In this document: positions 31,267-39,531 of the stretch, piece after piece
How positions within the stretch are numbered: position 1 is the stretch's first letter
Layout: the number at the start of each line of letters is the position of its first letter
Assembly: GCA_964534765.1 (NCBI GenBank)
Contig: CAZHRJ010000010.1
Span: forward strand, 1-39,531
DNA length: 39,531 bases
Source of the DNA: CAZHRJ01 sp964534765
Lineage (GTDB): Bacteria > Lindowbacteria > 2-12-FULL-62-27
Reading direction: 5' to 3'
Notes under the pieces: model-generated
Told to the model about the DNA's origin: nothing
The model's database searches: none
The model's input: the letters and a program-made list of their open reading frames with translations, nothing else
Made by a program: the position numbers and the translations under genes

Positions 31267-32820
31267 TTATAAGTCAATCGCGATTTTATACTTCCAGTAC
31301 GTCTCCGAGGACTGCGACGAATAGGCGCTGCCCGGGCTGAAATGACCCCACTTGAGCTGATGCACCAGATCGCTCATCTGCCTCCAAGAAATACTGAGGT
31401 CAATCTCGTCTCCGATCCGGTTGGTCGAGGTGGCCTGGATCTGGGCGTCGTTACCGGCCGCGCCGCCGCCGCCCAGACGGCGCCGATAGACGTAATACTC
31501 GGGCTGAATCGAAATATCCTGGAGCGACCGGCTCACCGACCGCGCAAAAGGTTTGATGCTGCCGCCGATTTTGTAAATTTTCATGTTGGTCAACGTCGGC
31601 GACAGGGCAAGACCCATGGAAAGGCCTCCGAACGGATTAAACCGGGAATCATTGGTACCGGGAGCGGAACCGCCGCTGGTCGAATTCGACGATGTGGCGT
31701 CCGGGTCGCCGCTGGCCTGGGCAAACTCGGCAAACACGGTCGGCTTCAAATCGCCGGAAAAATAATATTTCAACCCCGTCGTCAGCATGCTGGCCCTGAT
31801 GTTGACCTTGATGCTCGGCCGGGCCGCCGTTCCCGTGCTGTAGGTCCTGCCCCGCTCATGAATGGCCTCATACCAGTACTGCAAATCCTTGGTAATACGC
31901 CCCTCACCCACGTGCCCGTAGTACTGGGGCTCAAACATGTGCTTCTGGAACGCGCTCGTTGGACTTTGCTCCTCGTTGTGGTCCTGCACATAGACCGTAT
32001 ATAAACTCGCCTTCCACTTGGGCAATACCGCGTACTTGCCGCGAATCCCGTAAAAGAATCGTTTGGTCCGGCCCGACCCCGCGGAGGAGGCGTCAATATT
32101 GTCGTCGCCATGATTTTGCTGAAGGAGAAACCACTTGTACTCGCCTTTTTTCTTCTTGCCAAGACCGGTGACGTCATAGAGGAGGCCGTCGGCCGTCAGC
32201 GCGAAAGCAATCCCCCGGCCGACCTGGGCAAACTGCCGGCCAATGGTCATTTTTCTCTTCGCGGCGCTGCCCGCCTTGGGCGCGAACTCCTTTTCCCAGT
32301 ACACCATATCCACCGTCGGCTCGATGTAGTTGTTCCCGCGAGTGCCCGCGCCGGGGCTGCCGGGCCGGCCGTTTTTGGCGGTCGACGTGTATTTGGTCGT
32401 AGCGCGGAAATAGAACTTGGATTTGCGGTCCTTGGTCGTGACGTTGATGAACGGTTTGACCTCGTAATCCATGGCGTGCTCCGACGCGTCCGACACGGCA
32501 TAACTTCGATCCGACCCGTTGTCGCCGCCGGTCCAGGAGATGCTGGAAGCGGCGCCATAATTGAAAATCCAGCCGGTGCGCCGGCCGAGTTCGCCGAACA
32601 ACTTGGATGACCCGCCGGAAATATTTTCGGTGGACTGGAGAGCCTCGATGGTCTCCATGCGCTCGCGGCGGAGTTCCTCGTCGGACATTTGAGCGTAGAC
32701 GACCGGTTGAGAGGCAAGAAGCGCCATGCAGGAGGCGACGGTGACGCGCAACGCGGCCATCAGCGGTCTGAATGCCGCAACTTTGGAACGACCCAACTGA
32801 GATAGGCAGTACGATTTCAT
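31267..32820 (-). CDS. Alginate-export-like outer-membrane beta-barrel protein
   Basis: A 517-residue protein. A signal peptide (VTVASCMALLASQPVVYA) is followed by a charged helical segment (SDEELRRERMETIEALQSTE) and then beta strands. TIGRQFAQVGRGIAFALTADGL and the C-terminal DEIDLSISWRQMSDLVHQLK with GHFSPGSAY resemble the alginate_exp (PF13372) barrel, including the late PG-x-AY strand. The ATG at 32820 has GGAGG 8 bases upstream. It starts 14 bp after the PorV-family stop, so the two are probably co-transcribed. Whether it exports polysaccharide is unknown; other barrels share this fold. Confidence 0.75.
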   Translation of the reverse strand: MKSYCLSQLGRSKVAAFRPLMAALRVTVASCMALLASQPVVYAQMSDEELRRERMETIEALQSTENISGGSSKLFGELGRRTGWIFNYGAASSISWTGGDNGSDRSYAVSDASEHAMDYEVKPFINVTTKDRKSKFYFRATTKYTSTAKNGRPGSPGAGTRGNNYIEPTVDMVYWEKEFAPKAGSAAKRKMTIGRQFAQVGRGIAFALTADGLLYDVTGLGKKKKGEYKWFLLQQNHGDDNIDASSAGSGRTKRFFYGIRGKYAVLPKWKASLYTVYVQDHNEEQSPTSAFQKHMFEPQYYGHVGEGRITKDLQYWYEAIHERGRTYSTGTAARPSIKVNIRASMLTTGLKYYFSGDLKPTVFAEFAQASGDPDATSSNSTSGGSAPGTNDSRFNPFGGLSMGLALSPTLTNMKIYKIGGSIKPFARSVSRSLQDISIQPEYYVYRRRLGGGGAAGNDAQIQATSTNRIGDEIDLSISWRQMSDLVHQLKWGHFSPGSAYSSQSSETYWKYKIAIDL

Positions 32821-32834
32821 TGTCCCGGCCTCCC

Positions 32835-33752
32835 TTATTTGATCCGAATCGTCAGGCCGACACGATGCGTCTGGCCCAGATCGTCATGAGTGCTGTAAGC
32901 GTAATCGAGAGCGAGGAATTTGATGTTGAACCCAAGCCCGGCGAGGAATTCATTGGTGTCGGTCGCGTAACCGCCGCGGATGCCCAGTACCTTGGAAAAG
33001 AGCCGCAACTCCGTGCCGAACCGCCAGCTCATGTCACCCTCCTCGTTTTCGACGTCGGCCGCGAGGGTCATCCAGGTGAATGGATCGAGGCTGACGCCGC
33101 CGCGGATGCGGAGCGGGAATTTCTCGTCTACGGACTTGAAATGGAATGTCGGCGCGATCAGGTTTTCAACCATGACGCCCATTCTGGCCCACTCGGCCGG
33201 CAGGAACATGAACCCGATGTCCGCGCCAAATCCCGTCGAGGAATACTCGGCAATCTCGCCACGGACCCCCTTGAAGTTCGCGCCGACGGCGGCGCGTTTC
33301 CGGCCGTCGTCGCCGCCAAATCCGGAGCCGACCGAAAAATAAAGGGCGCCGTCCCGGCTGCCAAATGTCTGTCCGGTCAGATTGCCGGCGGCGTCAGCGC
33401 CGCGCAATTTACCGGCGTCGAAGAATACACCTGATAGACCATATCCGACATGACGGTTGGGATTTCTGTGAGCAAAACCGACGGTGTGGTACTGCAGATC
33501 GTCAACTTCGGTGTAGGGCTGGCTGAAAAGGGAGGTGACTTCCGTGCCTTCGATGAGTCCCATTCCCGCGGGGTTCCAGTAGAAACTGCCGGCGCCCATG
33601 GGAATGCTGGTCGCGGCCTTGCCCATACCGACCGCCCGAACGCCCGCGCCGTGCCTGGTGAAGGCGTCGATACCGGGCGCGCCGGCGTAAGAAGCCGCCG
33701 CCAGAGAGAGACAAATGGCAACTGTAAGAAAACCCCTGCCGCCTGATCCCAC
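32835..33752 (-). CDS. PorV/PorQ-family outer-membrane protein
   Basis: A 305-residue protein of the PorV/PorQ (UPF0164-like) barrel family. PorV in Bacteroidetes shuttles type IX secretion cargo to the cell-surface attachment complex. After a signal peptide (GFLTVAICLSLAAASYA), the N-terminal family signature GAGVRAVGMGKAATSIPMGA and FYWNPAGMGLIEG appear, then barrel strands to the C-terminal RVGLTIRIK. I prefer the GTG at 33752, with AGGAG 10 bases upstream; ATG at 33797 and GTG at 33818 are possible and would lengthen the N-terminus. It follows the FlgD-tailed protein gene by about 150 bp, a link of cargo and attachment machinery. Confidence 0.82.
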   Translation of the reverse strand: MGSGGRGFLTVAICLSLAAASYAGAPGIDAFTRHGAGVRAVGMGKAATSIPMGAGSFYWNPAGMGLIEGTEVTSLFSQPYTEVDDLQYHTVGFAHRNPNRHVGYGLSGVFFDAGKLRGADAAGNLTGQTFGSRDGALYFSVGSGFGGDDGRKRAAVGANFKGVRGEIAEYSSTGFGADIGFMFLPAEWARMGVMVENLIAPTFHFKSVDEKFPLRIRGGVSLDPFTWMTLAADVENEEGDMSWRFGTELRLFSKVLGIRGGYATDTNEFLAGLGFNIKFLALDYAYSTHDDLGQTHRVGLTIRIK

Positions 33753-33906
33753 CTGATAAGTACTCCTATCCTTCAATCCCAAAGGCACGTATCGCATTAT
33801 CCGAGTAATTGTAACCACACCCTTTCCTCTTTGCAACTGTTTTTTTAACTTTTTTTCCCACCGTCGGGACTCAACGCACCCTTCGACGGGCACGATGACA
33901 TCCCTG

Positions 33907-36432
33907 TCAACGCACAACCGCAAGCTTGTCGGTCAGCTTGCTGCCGTCGGATTCCAACTGATATAGGTAAACGCCCGATCCGACCTTCTGGCCGGAACGG
34001 TTCGTGGTGTCCCATGGAATGGGCGACGCCGATCCGCTGAGTTCCTTGACCATGCGGCCGCCCATGTCGAAAATTCTGAGTTTGACAGTTCCGGAGATAA
34101 CATTGTGTTTGAAATAGATGAGTCCCGTCGACGCGTCCGGGCCGGGATTCGGATAGACAAATGAGTGCTCCTTCGATAACGGGGCCGCCAGAAGCCCGCT
34201 GACAAATTCCGAGAACCCGACGGCGAGAGTCAAAACGGATGAGTGATTGACAAAACTTTCCGCCGGGAGAATGACCGATGGGGATTTACGAAGATCAATG
34301 GCGCCGGACGGAGTCGCCAGGTAGGCGACGAAATTGTCCGGGAGATTGGCCACGTTGTCCCATGCCACCGTCACCGGCGCGGCCAGATCACTGTAGACTT
34401 CAACCTTCCACGCCTTGGCCGTCGTTATCGGCGGCGCATAGGCCGCGGCCTGTAAAGCCGAAATGCCGGCGGAGACGTCCGGGTCCCGGACACCCAGGGT
34501 CAGAAATCCGCTCGATACCGCCGGCGGCTCATATAGACTCGACTGCGACGCGGCGGCCGCGGTTGGCAACACACCGACATAATTCTGCAGGTCCGATACC
34601 CCGTTTGACTGCGCCGTGATCTGAATCGCCCAGGACTGGACGCTGCCGGTCAGGGCGTGGCTTTGGTAGTAACCCGACAACATCCCCGCGCGGGCGCCGC
34701 CGTTGTAGGAGGGGGCCTGATTGAGAATCGCCGCCGAATCGACCGGGATTGCCGCCTTGGGAAGAACTTGAAACTCGACGTTGTCCGTCTCAGCGTACAG
34801 CCAGAATCCGGCCATCGGTTTCATCTGGACACTCGGGAACACGGCGGTGTCGGGGCCGAAATGATAATTGGAGATCGACTCGTCCCACCAGTAAATCGCG
34901 TTTTTGATCAAACCCGAATCCTTCGCGCCCTGAGGCGTCAACAAAGTCTCGGTGTCACCCGGCGGCCGGAATCTCACGCCGGTGGCCCAGTCGACAAAGA
35001 AAAACTGGCCGGATCCGACCATGTTCCAGCCTTTGGTCAACGTCACCGCCACGGTGACCGACGTGTCGGGCGTTGGGCCGTCGACGTCCAGAACACCACC
35101 TTCGATGTCCTTGACCCAGTACGCGCGGCCGCGCTGGACGGAGGGCGGGGCGAAATATTTTTTGTTGTTGAGAGACGAGTTGTCGGCGCTGGAAGCCTGC
35201 CACTCGTAGACCGAGACGTTCGATCCTAGATCGTCATGAAATACGCCCGACACGCTGCTGGGAGACGGAGTCCGGTTGGGCGACCACATGCGCCATCCTT
35301 TGCCTAGATTCGCGGCGGTCGTGTCCTTGCCGGGAATGTTCAGGCGGCTACTGTAGGCATAAAAATTCTGCCGCGCGCCGGTGGCGGGGACTTCGGCTTT
35401 GATCCGGTAAAAACTGCTGGCCGACGCGCCCGAGAGACTCGCGACCGACGTGACGCGGCCGCTGCCGTCGGTCTGGCCGCTGGTGACGCTGAGACCGAGG
35501 TCGTTGCCCGACGCGGGATGGGTGACGCTGAAATTGACCTGGGCGTTGGGGACGACGATTCCGGTTTCGTTTCGGACGATGACGGTGATGCTGATCTGCG
35601 AGGATGTGTCGTCCGCCAGAAGATGCGATTCGGACAGGAACGCCACCCGGGTCGCGGAGCTTTCGGAGGCCCTCGACGATACGGCGGCCAGCGAAACATA
35701 TCCGTCACCGTCGCCTGCGTATGAGTCGGCGTTGTTGCCCAGATACCCGCCCGGATCGCCGCCGGCGCCGGCTCGGGCTTTCAGGGTCAACGTCAATCGC
35801 AGCGTGTCTCCTTGAGGAGCGGAGGGATCCAAAAATACGGCGACTTTGAACGCCGCGGCGCCTTCGGCCGGAAGGACCACGTTCGGAATGGGCGCGGTGC
35901 CGGAACTGTTCCAAAACGATACGGCCACAAGATTCCCGGCCGAACCGGACAGGTCAAATGACGGGGCGCTGGAATCAAAAAGGATCGTGTCCGTGGTGTT
36001 GCCCTTGTTGGCGACGTGCAAATCGATCCACGCCGTCTCGCCCGGGAAGGCGCCCGCGAATCCCGATGAAAGCTGTCTCACCGTGTCGCCGAAAATCGCC
36101 GACACCGTGTCGGATAGGATACCGGGTGAAGTGACAACCCGTGTGTCATCACCCTGGACCGACGTCATGCTGGCAACGATGTCGCCCGGAAGATCGGCCG
36201 TGTCCGACCCTCCGCCGTTGCCGCCAAACAGGATCGCGGATCCCGCACTCGTTCCAGCCGCATGGACGGGAGAGACCAGTCCCGGACTCGCCACACATAA
36301 TATGGAGAGGAGGAGAAGGGACACTTGGATCGTCAAAGTCCGGTCTTTGGGCGCAAGTGGCTTAACCCCACGGCCTTCGACTGTTGACTGACCCTTATTT
36401 GGCTTTGCCTTCCGTCCTATACGTCCGCTCAT
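33907..36432 (-). CDS. Secreted multidomain protein with FlgD-like/type IX-like C-terminal domain
   Basis: An 841-residue protein. A signal peptide with a long basic n-region (VSLLLLSILCVASPGLVSPVHA) precedes a Ser/Thr/Gly/Asp-rich ectodomain. The N-terminal module (ILFGGNGGGSDTADLPGDIV) and a later PGGYLGNNADSYAGDGDG segment also occur in the next gene. An Ig-like section at about 270-370 (VIVRNETGIVVPNAQVNFSV) is followed by cell-surface-like sections with repeated W and G. The last 82 residues (YPNPGPDASTGLIYF, KLRIFDMGGRMVKEL, WDTTNRSGQKVGSGVYLYQL) form a FlgD-like Ig domain used as a C-terminal secretion signal. The ATG at 36432 has AAGGAG seven bases upstream. Confidence 0.84.
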   Translation of the reverse strand: MSGRIGRKAKPNKGQSTVEGRGVKPLAPKDRTLTIQVSLLLLSILCVASPGLVSPVHAAGTSAGSAILFGGNGGGSDTADLPGDIVASMTSVQGDDTRVVTSPGILSDTVSAIFGDTVRQLSSGFAGAFPGETAWIDLHVANKGNTTDTILFDSSAPSFDLSGSAGNLVAVSFWNSSGTAPIPNVVLPAEGAAAFKVAVFLDPSAPQGDTLRLTLTLKARAGAGGDPGGYLGNNADSYAGDGDGYVSLAAVSSRASESSATRVAFLSESHLLADDTSSQISITVIVRNETGIVVPNAQVNFSVTHPASGNDLGLSVTSGQTDGSGRVTSVASLSGASASSFYRIKAEVPATGARQNFYAYSSRLNIPGKDTTAANLGKGWRMWSPNRTPSPSSVSGVFHDDLGSNVSVYEWQASSADNSSLNNKKYFAPPSVQRGRAYWVKDIEGGVLDVDGPTPDTSVTVAVTLTKGWNMVGSGQFFFVDWATGVRFRPPGDTETLLTPQGAKDSGLIKNAIYWWDESISNYHFGPDTAVFPSVQMKPMAGFWLYAETDNVEFQVLPKAAIPVDSAAILNQAPSYNGGARAGMLSGYYQSHALTGSVQSWAIQITAQSNGVSDLQNYVGVLPTAAAASQSSLYEPPAVSSGFLTLGVRDPDVSAGISALQAAAYAPPITTAKAWKVEVYSDLAAPVTVAWDNVANLPDNFVAYLATPSGAIDLRKSPSVILPAESFVNHSSVLTLAVGFSEFVSGLLAAPLSKEHSFVYPNPGPDASTGLIYFKHNVISGTVKLRIFDMGGRMVKELSGSASPIPWDTTNRSGQKVGSGVYLYQLESDGSKLTDKLAVVR

Positions 36433-36499
36433 GCGGAACTCCTTCCTGCTTGCGTCACGTGATCCGTCCTATTCTTCGATACTCTACTCCGTCTGCCCG

Positions 36500-37603
36500 C
36501 TACTTGATGTAGACCTTAAATTTGACAAATCCCGCGTCAACATCCGACGTGGTGGCATCCACCGAACTGCCCGAATCGCCGTTGTTGGGAGCTACGCCAA
36601 TATTGTATGTCCACCGAAGACGGCTGGCCGACGGATCTGTCACCGTCACCACGGTTCCCGTATCGTTCATGATGGTGACCGTAACGGTCGCGCCGGTGTG
36701 GGGCGAAAGCAGAGCCGAAGCGGTTGGCGAGTCCAACCCGGTACCCAGCGTTGTGTTCGCGGGCAGCTTGGTGTTCAGGGTGAACCCGACCGCCGTGTCG
36801 TTGCCGTCGTTGTCGTATCGGATGACATAGGTCAGCGTCGCGCCGGGAACGGTGTCGCCCATCGGGCCGTTGTAACTGGTCGGGGCTGACGTCACTTCCT
36901 GCTCGACTTTGATCTGGACGTTGATCGAGTTGATGTTGACGGTCAACGTCACTTTGGCGTCTCCGTCACCGGCATAGGTCTCGCCGTTGTTGCCCAGATA
37001 TCCGCCGGTGTCGCCGCCGATGCCGGAATTCGGAATCGTCAGGAGATTGACCACCGCCTGACCCAACGCCGTGGCCGATGAAACGACCTCAACCGTGACG
37101 GTCGTGTCGGCGCCCGGAGGCAGAGCCGGCAGGGCAAACTGGGGAAAACTATCGTTACCGTTCTGGTAAATCAGCGCCCCGTTGACCCGGATCGTTATCG
37201 AATCCTCCGAAAGGCCGCTCACATCCTCCGTGTCAGATTCGATCTTGATCACATCCGTTTGGTTCGCCCAGTTGACGATCCTGACCGTAAAGGTCCTTGT
37301 GTCGCTCGGCGCCATGCTCTGGGACGAAGCCCCAACCACGGCCGCGGTGTCGCCGAATACCGGGCGGACCTGCGCGGTCGGATTTGTCCCGGAGTTGGTT
37401 TTGAAAATTGTGTCATTGCCGGCCGTGCTGGTGTAACTGGCCACCACGTCACCGGCCAAATCGGCGGTGTCCTGGCCGCCGCCGTTTCCACCGACGATGA
37501 TGGTGTCGTTGGCCGCCGAACCGAATTGGTACGCGGCGCCGGCGGGCAGAGTAAACCCGATCAACACGACCATCGCCAAAATTAACGCTGCTGACTTGTT
37601 CAT
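36500..37603 (-). CDS. Secreted protein with DUF11-like repeat modules
   Basis: A 367-residue exported protein: signal peptide (SAALILAMVVLIGFTLPAGA) after an ideal AGGAGGAGAAGG upstream of the ATG at 37603. The N-terminal module (IIVGGNGGGQDTADLAGDVV) matches the one in the 33.9-36.4 kb gene, as does GGYLGNNGETYAGDGDAKVT. The C-terminal ~115 residues (GDTVPGATLTYVIRYDNDGN to VDAGFVKFKVYIK) match the C-terminus of the next protein. Gly/Asn/Thr/Asp-rich, low Lys, no Cys: typical of a surface protein. The DUF11-like strand GDTVPGATLTYVIRYDN is common in bacterial surface proteins. Gap to the upstream gene is about 105 bp. Confidence 0.83.
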   Translation of the reverse strand: MNKSAALILAMVVLIGFTLPAGAAYQFGSAANDTIIVGGNGGGQDTADLAGDVVASYTSTAGNDTIFKTNSGTNPTAQVRPVFGDTAAVVGASSQSMAPSDTRTFTVRIVNWANQTDVIKIESDTEDVSGLSEDSITIRVNGALIYQNGNDSFPQFALPALPPGADTTVTVEVVSSATALGQAVVNLLTIPNSGIGGDTGGYLGNNGETYAGDGDAKVTLTVNINSINVQIKVEQEVTSAPTSYNGPMGDTVPGATLTYVIRYDNDGNDTAVGFTLNTKLPANTTLGTGLDSPTASALLSPHTGATVTVTIMNDTGTVVTVTDPSASRLRWTYNIGVAPNNGDSGSSVDATTSDVDAGFVKFKVYIK

Positions 37604-37619
37604 GTCCCTTCTCCTCCTA

Positions 37620-37696
37620 CATGCTGAATTGGGTTGTTTCGCAACAACCATCGATCGATCCCGCCGGACTTCGGCCGGCAGATCGGCAATTGCCGA
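37620..37696. repeat. Cluster of palindromes in intergenic region (possible terminator or structural element)
   Basis: Between two surface genes three hairpin-forming elements sit within about 75 bp: GGTTGTT-TCGC-AACAACC (37632-37649), GCCGG-ACTTCGG-CCGGC (37663-37679) and the perfect 14-bp palindrome TCGGCAATTGCCGA (37683-37696), plus ATCGATCGATC between them. On the minus strand they follow the stop of the large surface gene. No U-tract follows any stem, so a normal Rho-independent terminator is not shown. Confidence 0.5.
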
Positions 37697-37708
37697 ATCG
37701 ACACTTTC

Positions 37709-39531
37709 TCATTTGATGTAGACCTTATATTTTACGATCCCGGCGTCGACGTCCGCGGCCGACGCGTCGACGCTTCCGACGCCGTCGCCGTTGTTCGGCG
37801 CTACACCCGTCGTGAACGTCCACTTAAGCCGCGATGCGGCCGGATGCGTGTCGGCGACGACCACTCCGGAATCGTCCGTGATCGTCACTGCGGCCACGGC
37901 GCCCGTATGCGGGGACATCAGGGCCGCGGCGGACGGCGAGTCAATGCCCGTCCCGAGCTGCGTGTTCGCTGGAATATGGGCGCTTAAGACATAATTGACG
38001 GCGGTCTCGCCGCCGTCGTTGTCGTATCGAAGCTCGATCGTCAGCGTCGCGCCCGGGACGGTGTCCCCGGCGGGGCCGCTGTAGGTGACAGGCGCGGAGG
38101 TCGTGGACATCAGCGTCGATACCAGGATTTTCGGGCCATTGGATCTGACGGCCAGCTCGCCGGGAGAATTCACTTCGGAATCGGGGTACAGACCACCCAG
38201 CGCGTGGACGACGGCGCCTTTGGCCAGTTTCACGTCCAGCGTCTCGCCCACCGGGACGGTGTCGATGATCTGAATCGTCACCAGCAGATTCACCGTGTCG
38301 CCCGGATCGAGAATAAACTCCGGAGCGACAACGCTTGACATGGAAAACGTGCACGCGCCGCCGATGATCGTCGCGGTGCCTTTCAGGGAATCCACCGCGG
38401 GCTCGAGTTTGCCGAGCACTCCGCTGTCGATCCAGAGCCGGGCGCCGAACAAAACGACGTACGTGTCCGGAATGCCGATGAACGTGTACGTGGCGCCGGT
38501 AACGGTGTCGGTGGCGCCGGCGTTGTCGATGGGCGAGGGATTGCTCATGGACCCGGCGTAAATGACGGCGGTGTCACCCTGCCGGATTTCGGTGTCCGAT
38601 GACCGGACGCCGCCGTCGAGCACGGCGCCCGCGAGTTTGGTCACTGTTTTGGTGTCAGTCGCGTCGGCTGGATCCGTGTAGTCGAACTGGACACTGTCGC
38701 CCGCCAGAACGTACAGCCGGCCGCTGCCGCTGGCGTTGTCCGCGGGATTGGCGCTGAATCGGAAATTCAATTCAAAAATCGCGTCGTCGGTATCTTTTTC
38801 CGACAGGACCGCCGTCTCCTGCTCGTTGGTGACGGTGTTTTTGATCCGAATCGTGACGGTTTCGAGCACGGCGCCGCTGGTGTTGGCTCCGGTGTCGATC
38901 ACCCGGATCAGCATCGTGTCGCCCGGAGTCACGTCCGGCGAGGGCTGGGTGTCGGACGGGTTGTCAAAAAGCTGAATCAAACCCGGCGGGTTCGGATCGG
39001 CCGGCGCGGTTGATTTGGTGTCGGTGAAGAACGACTCGTTGAATTGGACCGCTGAATCTTTGGACGTCACGCGGTATCGGTAGGTGTTGCCGCCCGACAC
39101 GTTTGTGTCGATCCAGAATGTTTCGGTTGAGGTTGTCTGTTTGACGAGCAAGGCGCTGTTATGCCAGTTGGTGGTGTCGGGCGTGTTGACCATGCGGAAG
39201 ATGTTGAGGCCGTTGAATCCGACCGAGCCGCCGTTGGTTTCCTCGTTCGTTGCGGGGATGGACCATGAGAGTTTGATCTGGTTGGCGACGCCCGTGTCAA
39301 GCGTGAGAGCGACCTTCGCGGGAGCGGTGGTGTCGGCGCCGGGGGCGGTGTCGACCTGGGCGAATCGGTAGGGCATGAATGTGATTTTGTTGGTGGAAGC
39401 GGTGTCGAAAATTTTGGAGTTGATCATCGACTCGTCCGTTGTTCCCCACCAGTTCCTCGTCAGTGTTTGGACCTCGTTGGACCGGTTATAGACGATGCTG
39501 TCGGGATTGGTCGAGGACGCCTTGAAGTTGT
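37709..39531 (-). CDS. Large surface protein: end of beta-helix, FN3 domain and DUF11-like repeat (5' end outside window)
   Basis: The frame is open to the right edge, so only the C-terminal 607 residues are visible. The first visible part (VYNRSNEVQTLTRNWWGTTD, SKIFD) is typical of the last coils of a parallel beta-helix. A fibronectin type III domain follows (PAKVALTLDTGVANQIKLSW, WIDTNVSGGNTYRYRVTSKD). Next come repeated Asp/Thr-rich strands and finally the DUF11-like module (GDTVPGATLTIELRYDNDGG to VDAGIVKYKVYIK) that also ends the neighbouring 36.5-37.6 kb protein. No FlgD-like domain here. Probably an exported adhesin or surface-layer-like protein; its N-terminal part and signal lie beyond the window. 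Confidence 0.82.
   Translation of the reverse strand, partial: NFKASSTNPDSIVYNRSNEVQTLTRNWWGTTDESMINSKIFDTASTNKITFMPYRFAQVDTAPGADTTAPAKVALTLDTGVANQIKLSWSIPATNEETNGGSVGFNGLNIFRMVNTPDTTNWHNSALLVKQTTSTETFWIDTNVSGGNTYRYRVTSKDSAVQFNESFFTDTKSTAPADPNPPGLIQLFDNPSDTQPSPDVTPGDTMLIRVIDTGANTSGAVLETVTIRIKNTVTNEQETAVLSEKDTDDAIFELNFRFSANPADNASGSGRLYVLAGDSVQFDYTDPADATDTKTVTKLAGAVLDGGVRSSDTEIRQGDTAVIYAGSMSNPSPIDNAGATDTVTGATYTFIGIPDTYVVLFGARLWIDSGVLGKLEPAVDSLKGTATIIGGACTFSMSSVVAPEFILDPGDTVNLLVTIQIIDTVPVGETLDVKLAKGAVVHALGGLYPDSEVNSPGELAVRSNGPKILVSTLMSTTSAPVTYSGPAGDTVPGATLTIELRYDNDGGETAVNYVLSAHIPANTQLGTGIDSPSAAALMSPHTGAVAAVTITDDSGVVVADTHPAASRLKWTFTTGVAPNNGDGVGSVDASAADVDAGIVKYKVYIK

Noticed and set aside
33830..33906. 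Possible Rho-independent terminator near the T-rich stretch at 33838-33855
   Set aside because: The T-run precedes the CCGTCGGG...CGACGGG stem on the plus strand and would be an A-run after it on the minus strand, the wrong order for a terminator in either direction.

Overview
This window is about 39.5 kb of dense, fairly GC-rich bacterial DNA. It comes from a diderm (Gram-negative-type) organism: there are several beta-barrel outer-membrane proteins, lipoproteins with lipoboxes, a PorV/PorQ-type protein and a LolA-like protein. TTG and GTG starts are frequent and many genes have weak Shine-Dalgarno sequences. SpoVS-YmdB-RNase Y, a giant NAD-glutamate dehydrogenase and FlgD-like C-terminal domains together suggest an uncultured lineage (an Omnitrophota-, Elusimicrobiota- or Lindowbacteria-like phylum, for example). 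That is inference; no rRNA or marker here settles it. All genes but one (the DUF1343 gene at 13.4-14.6 kb) are on the minus strand, so transcription runs right to left. I found no tRNA, rRNA, CRISPR array, transposase or phage gene.

Region 1 (1-12.05 kb) is housekeeping. In transcription order it holds purH, a PIN-PhoH ATPase, pcrA/uvrD, a previously unlisted 56-codon membrane protein, rny, ymdB, spoVS, folD, xseA, xseB, ispA and tlyA (cut by the window start). It combines purine and folate one-carbon metabolism, RNA turnover, DNA repair and isoprenoid synthesis. It resembles the widespread xseA-xseB-ispA-dxs-tlyA cluster but lacks dxs.

Region 2 (12.1-16.1 kb) holds a DUF1302-like outer-membrane barrel, divergent from a DUF1343 (NamZ-type) gene. 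The DUF1343 gene overlaps convergently with a LolA-like secreted protein gene, which is followed upstream by purC.

Region 3 (15.4-27.9 kb) looks like one long operon with four ATGA stop/start overlaps. In transcription order: a barrel-plus-TPR protein, an OB-like lipoprotein, a secreted M6-type metalloprotease, the 1554-residue NAD-GDH, an exported TPR protein, an exported TPR/coiled-coil protein ending in a ComEA-like helix-hairpin-helix domain, a TPR lipoprotein, purC and the LolA-like gene. Protease plus GDH suggests extracellular protein degradation feeding glutamate catabolism.

Region 4 (28.2-39.5 kb) is a cell-surface cassette. From right to left it has a beta-helix/FN3 surface protein (5' end outside the window), two more secreted proteins that share recognisable modules with it and with each other, a PorV/PorQ-family protein next to a cargo with a FlgD-like (type IX-like) C-terminal domain, an alginate-export-like barrel, an unknown exported protein, and a FecR-domain protein with a long alanine-rich repeat region. 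A 7-bp tandem repeat lies in the signal-peptide region of that last gene, and a large imperfect inverted repeat follows its end. This cassette is the most novel-looking part of the window.
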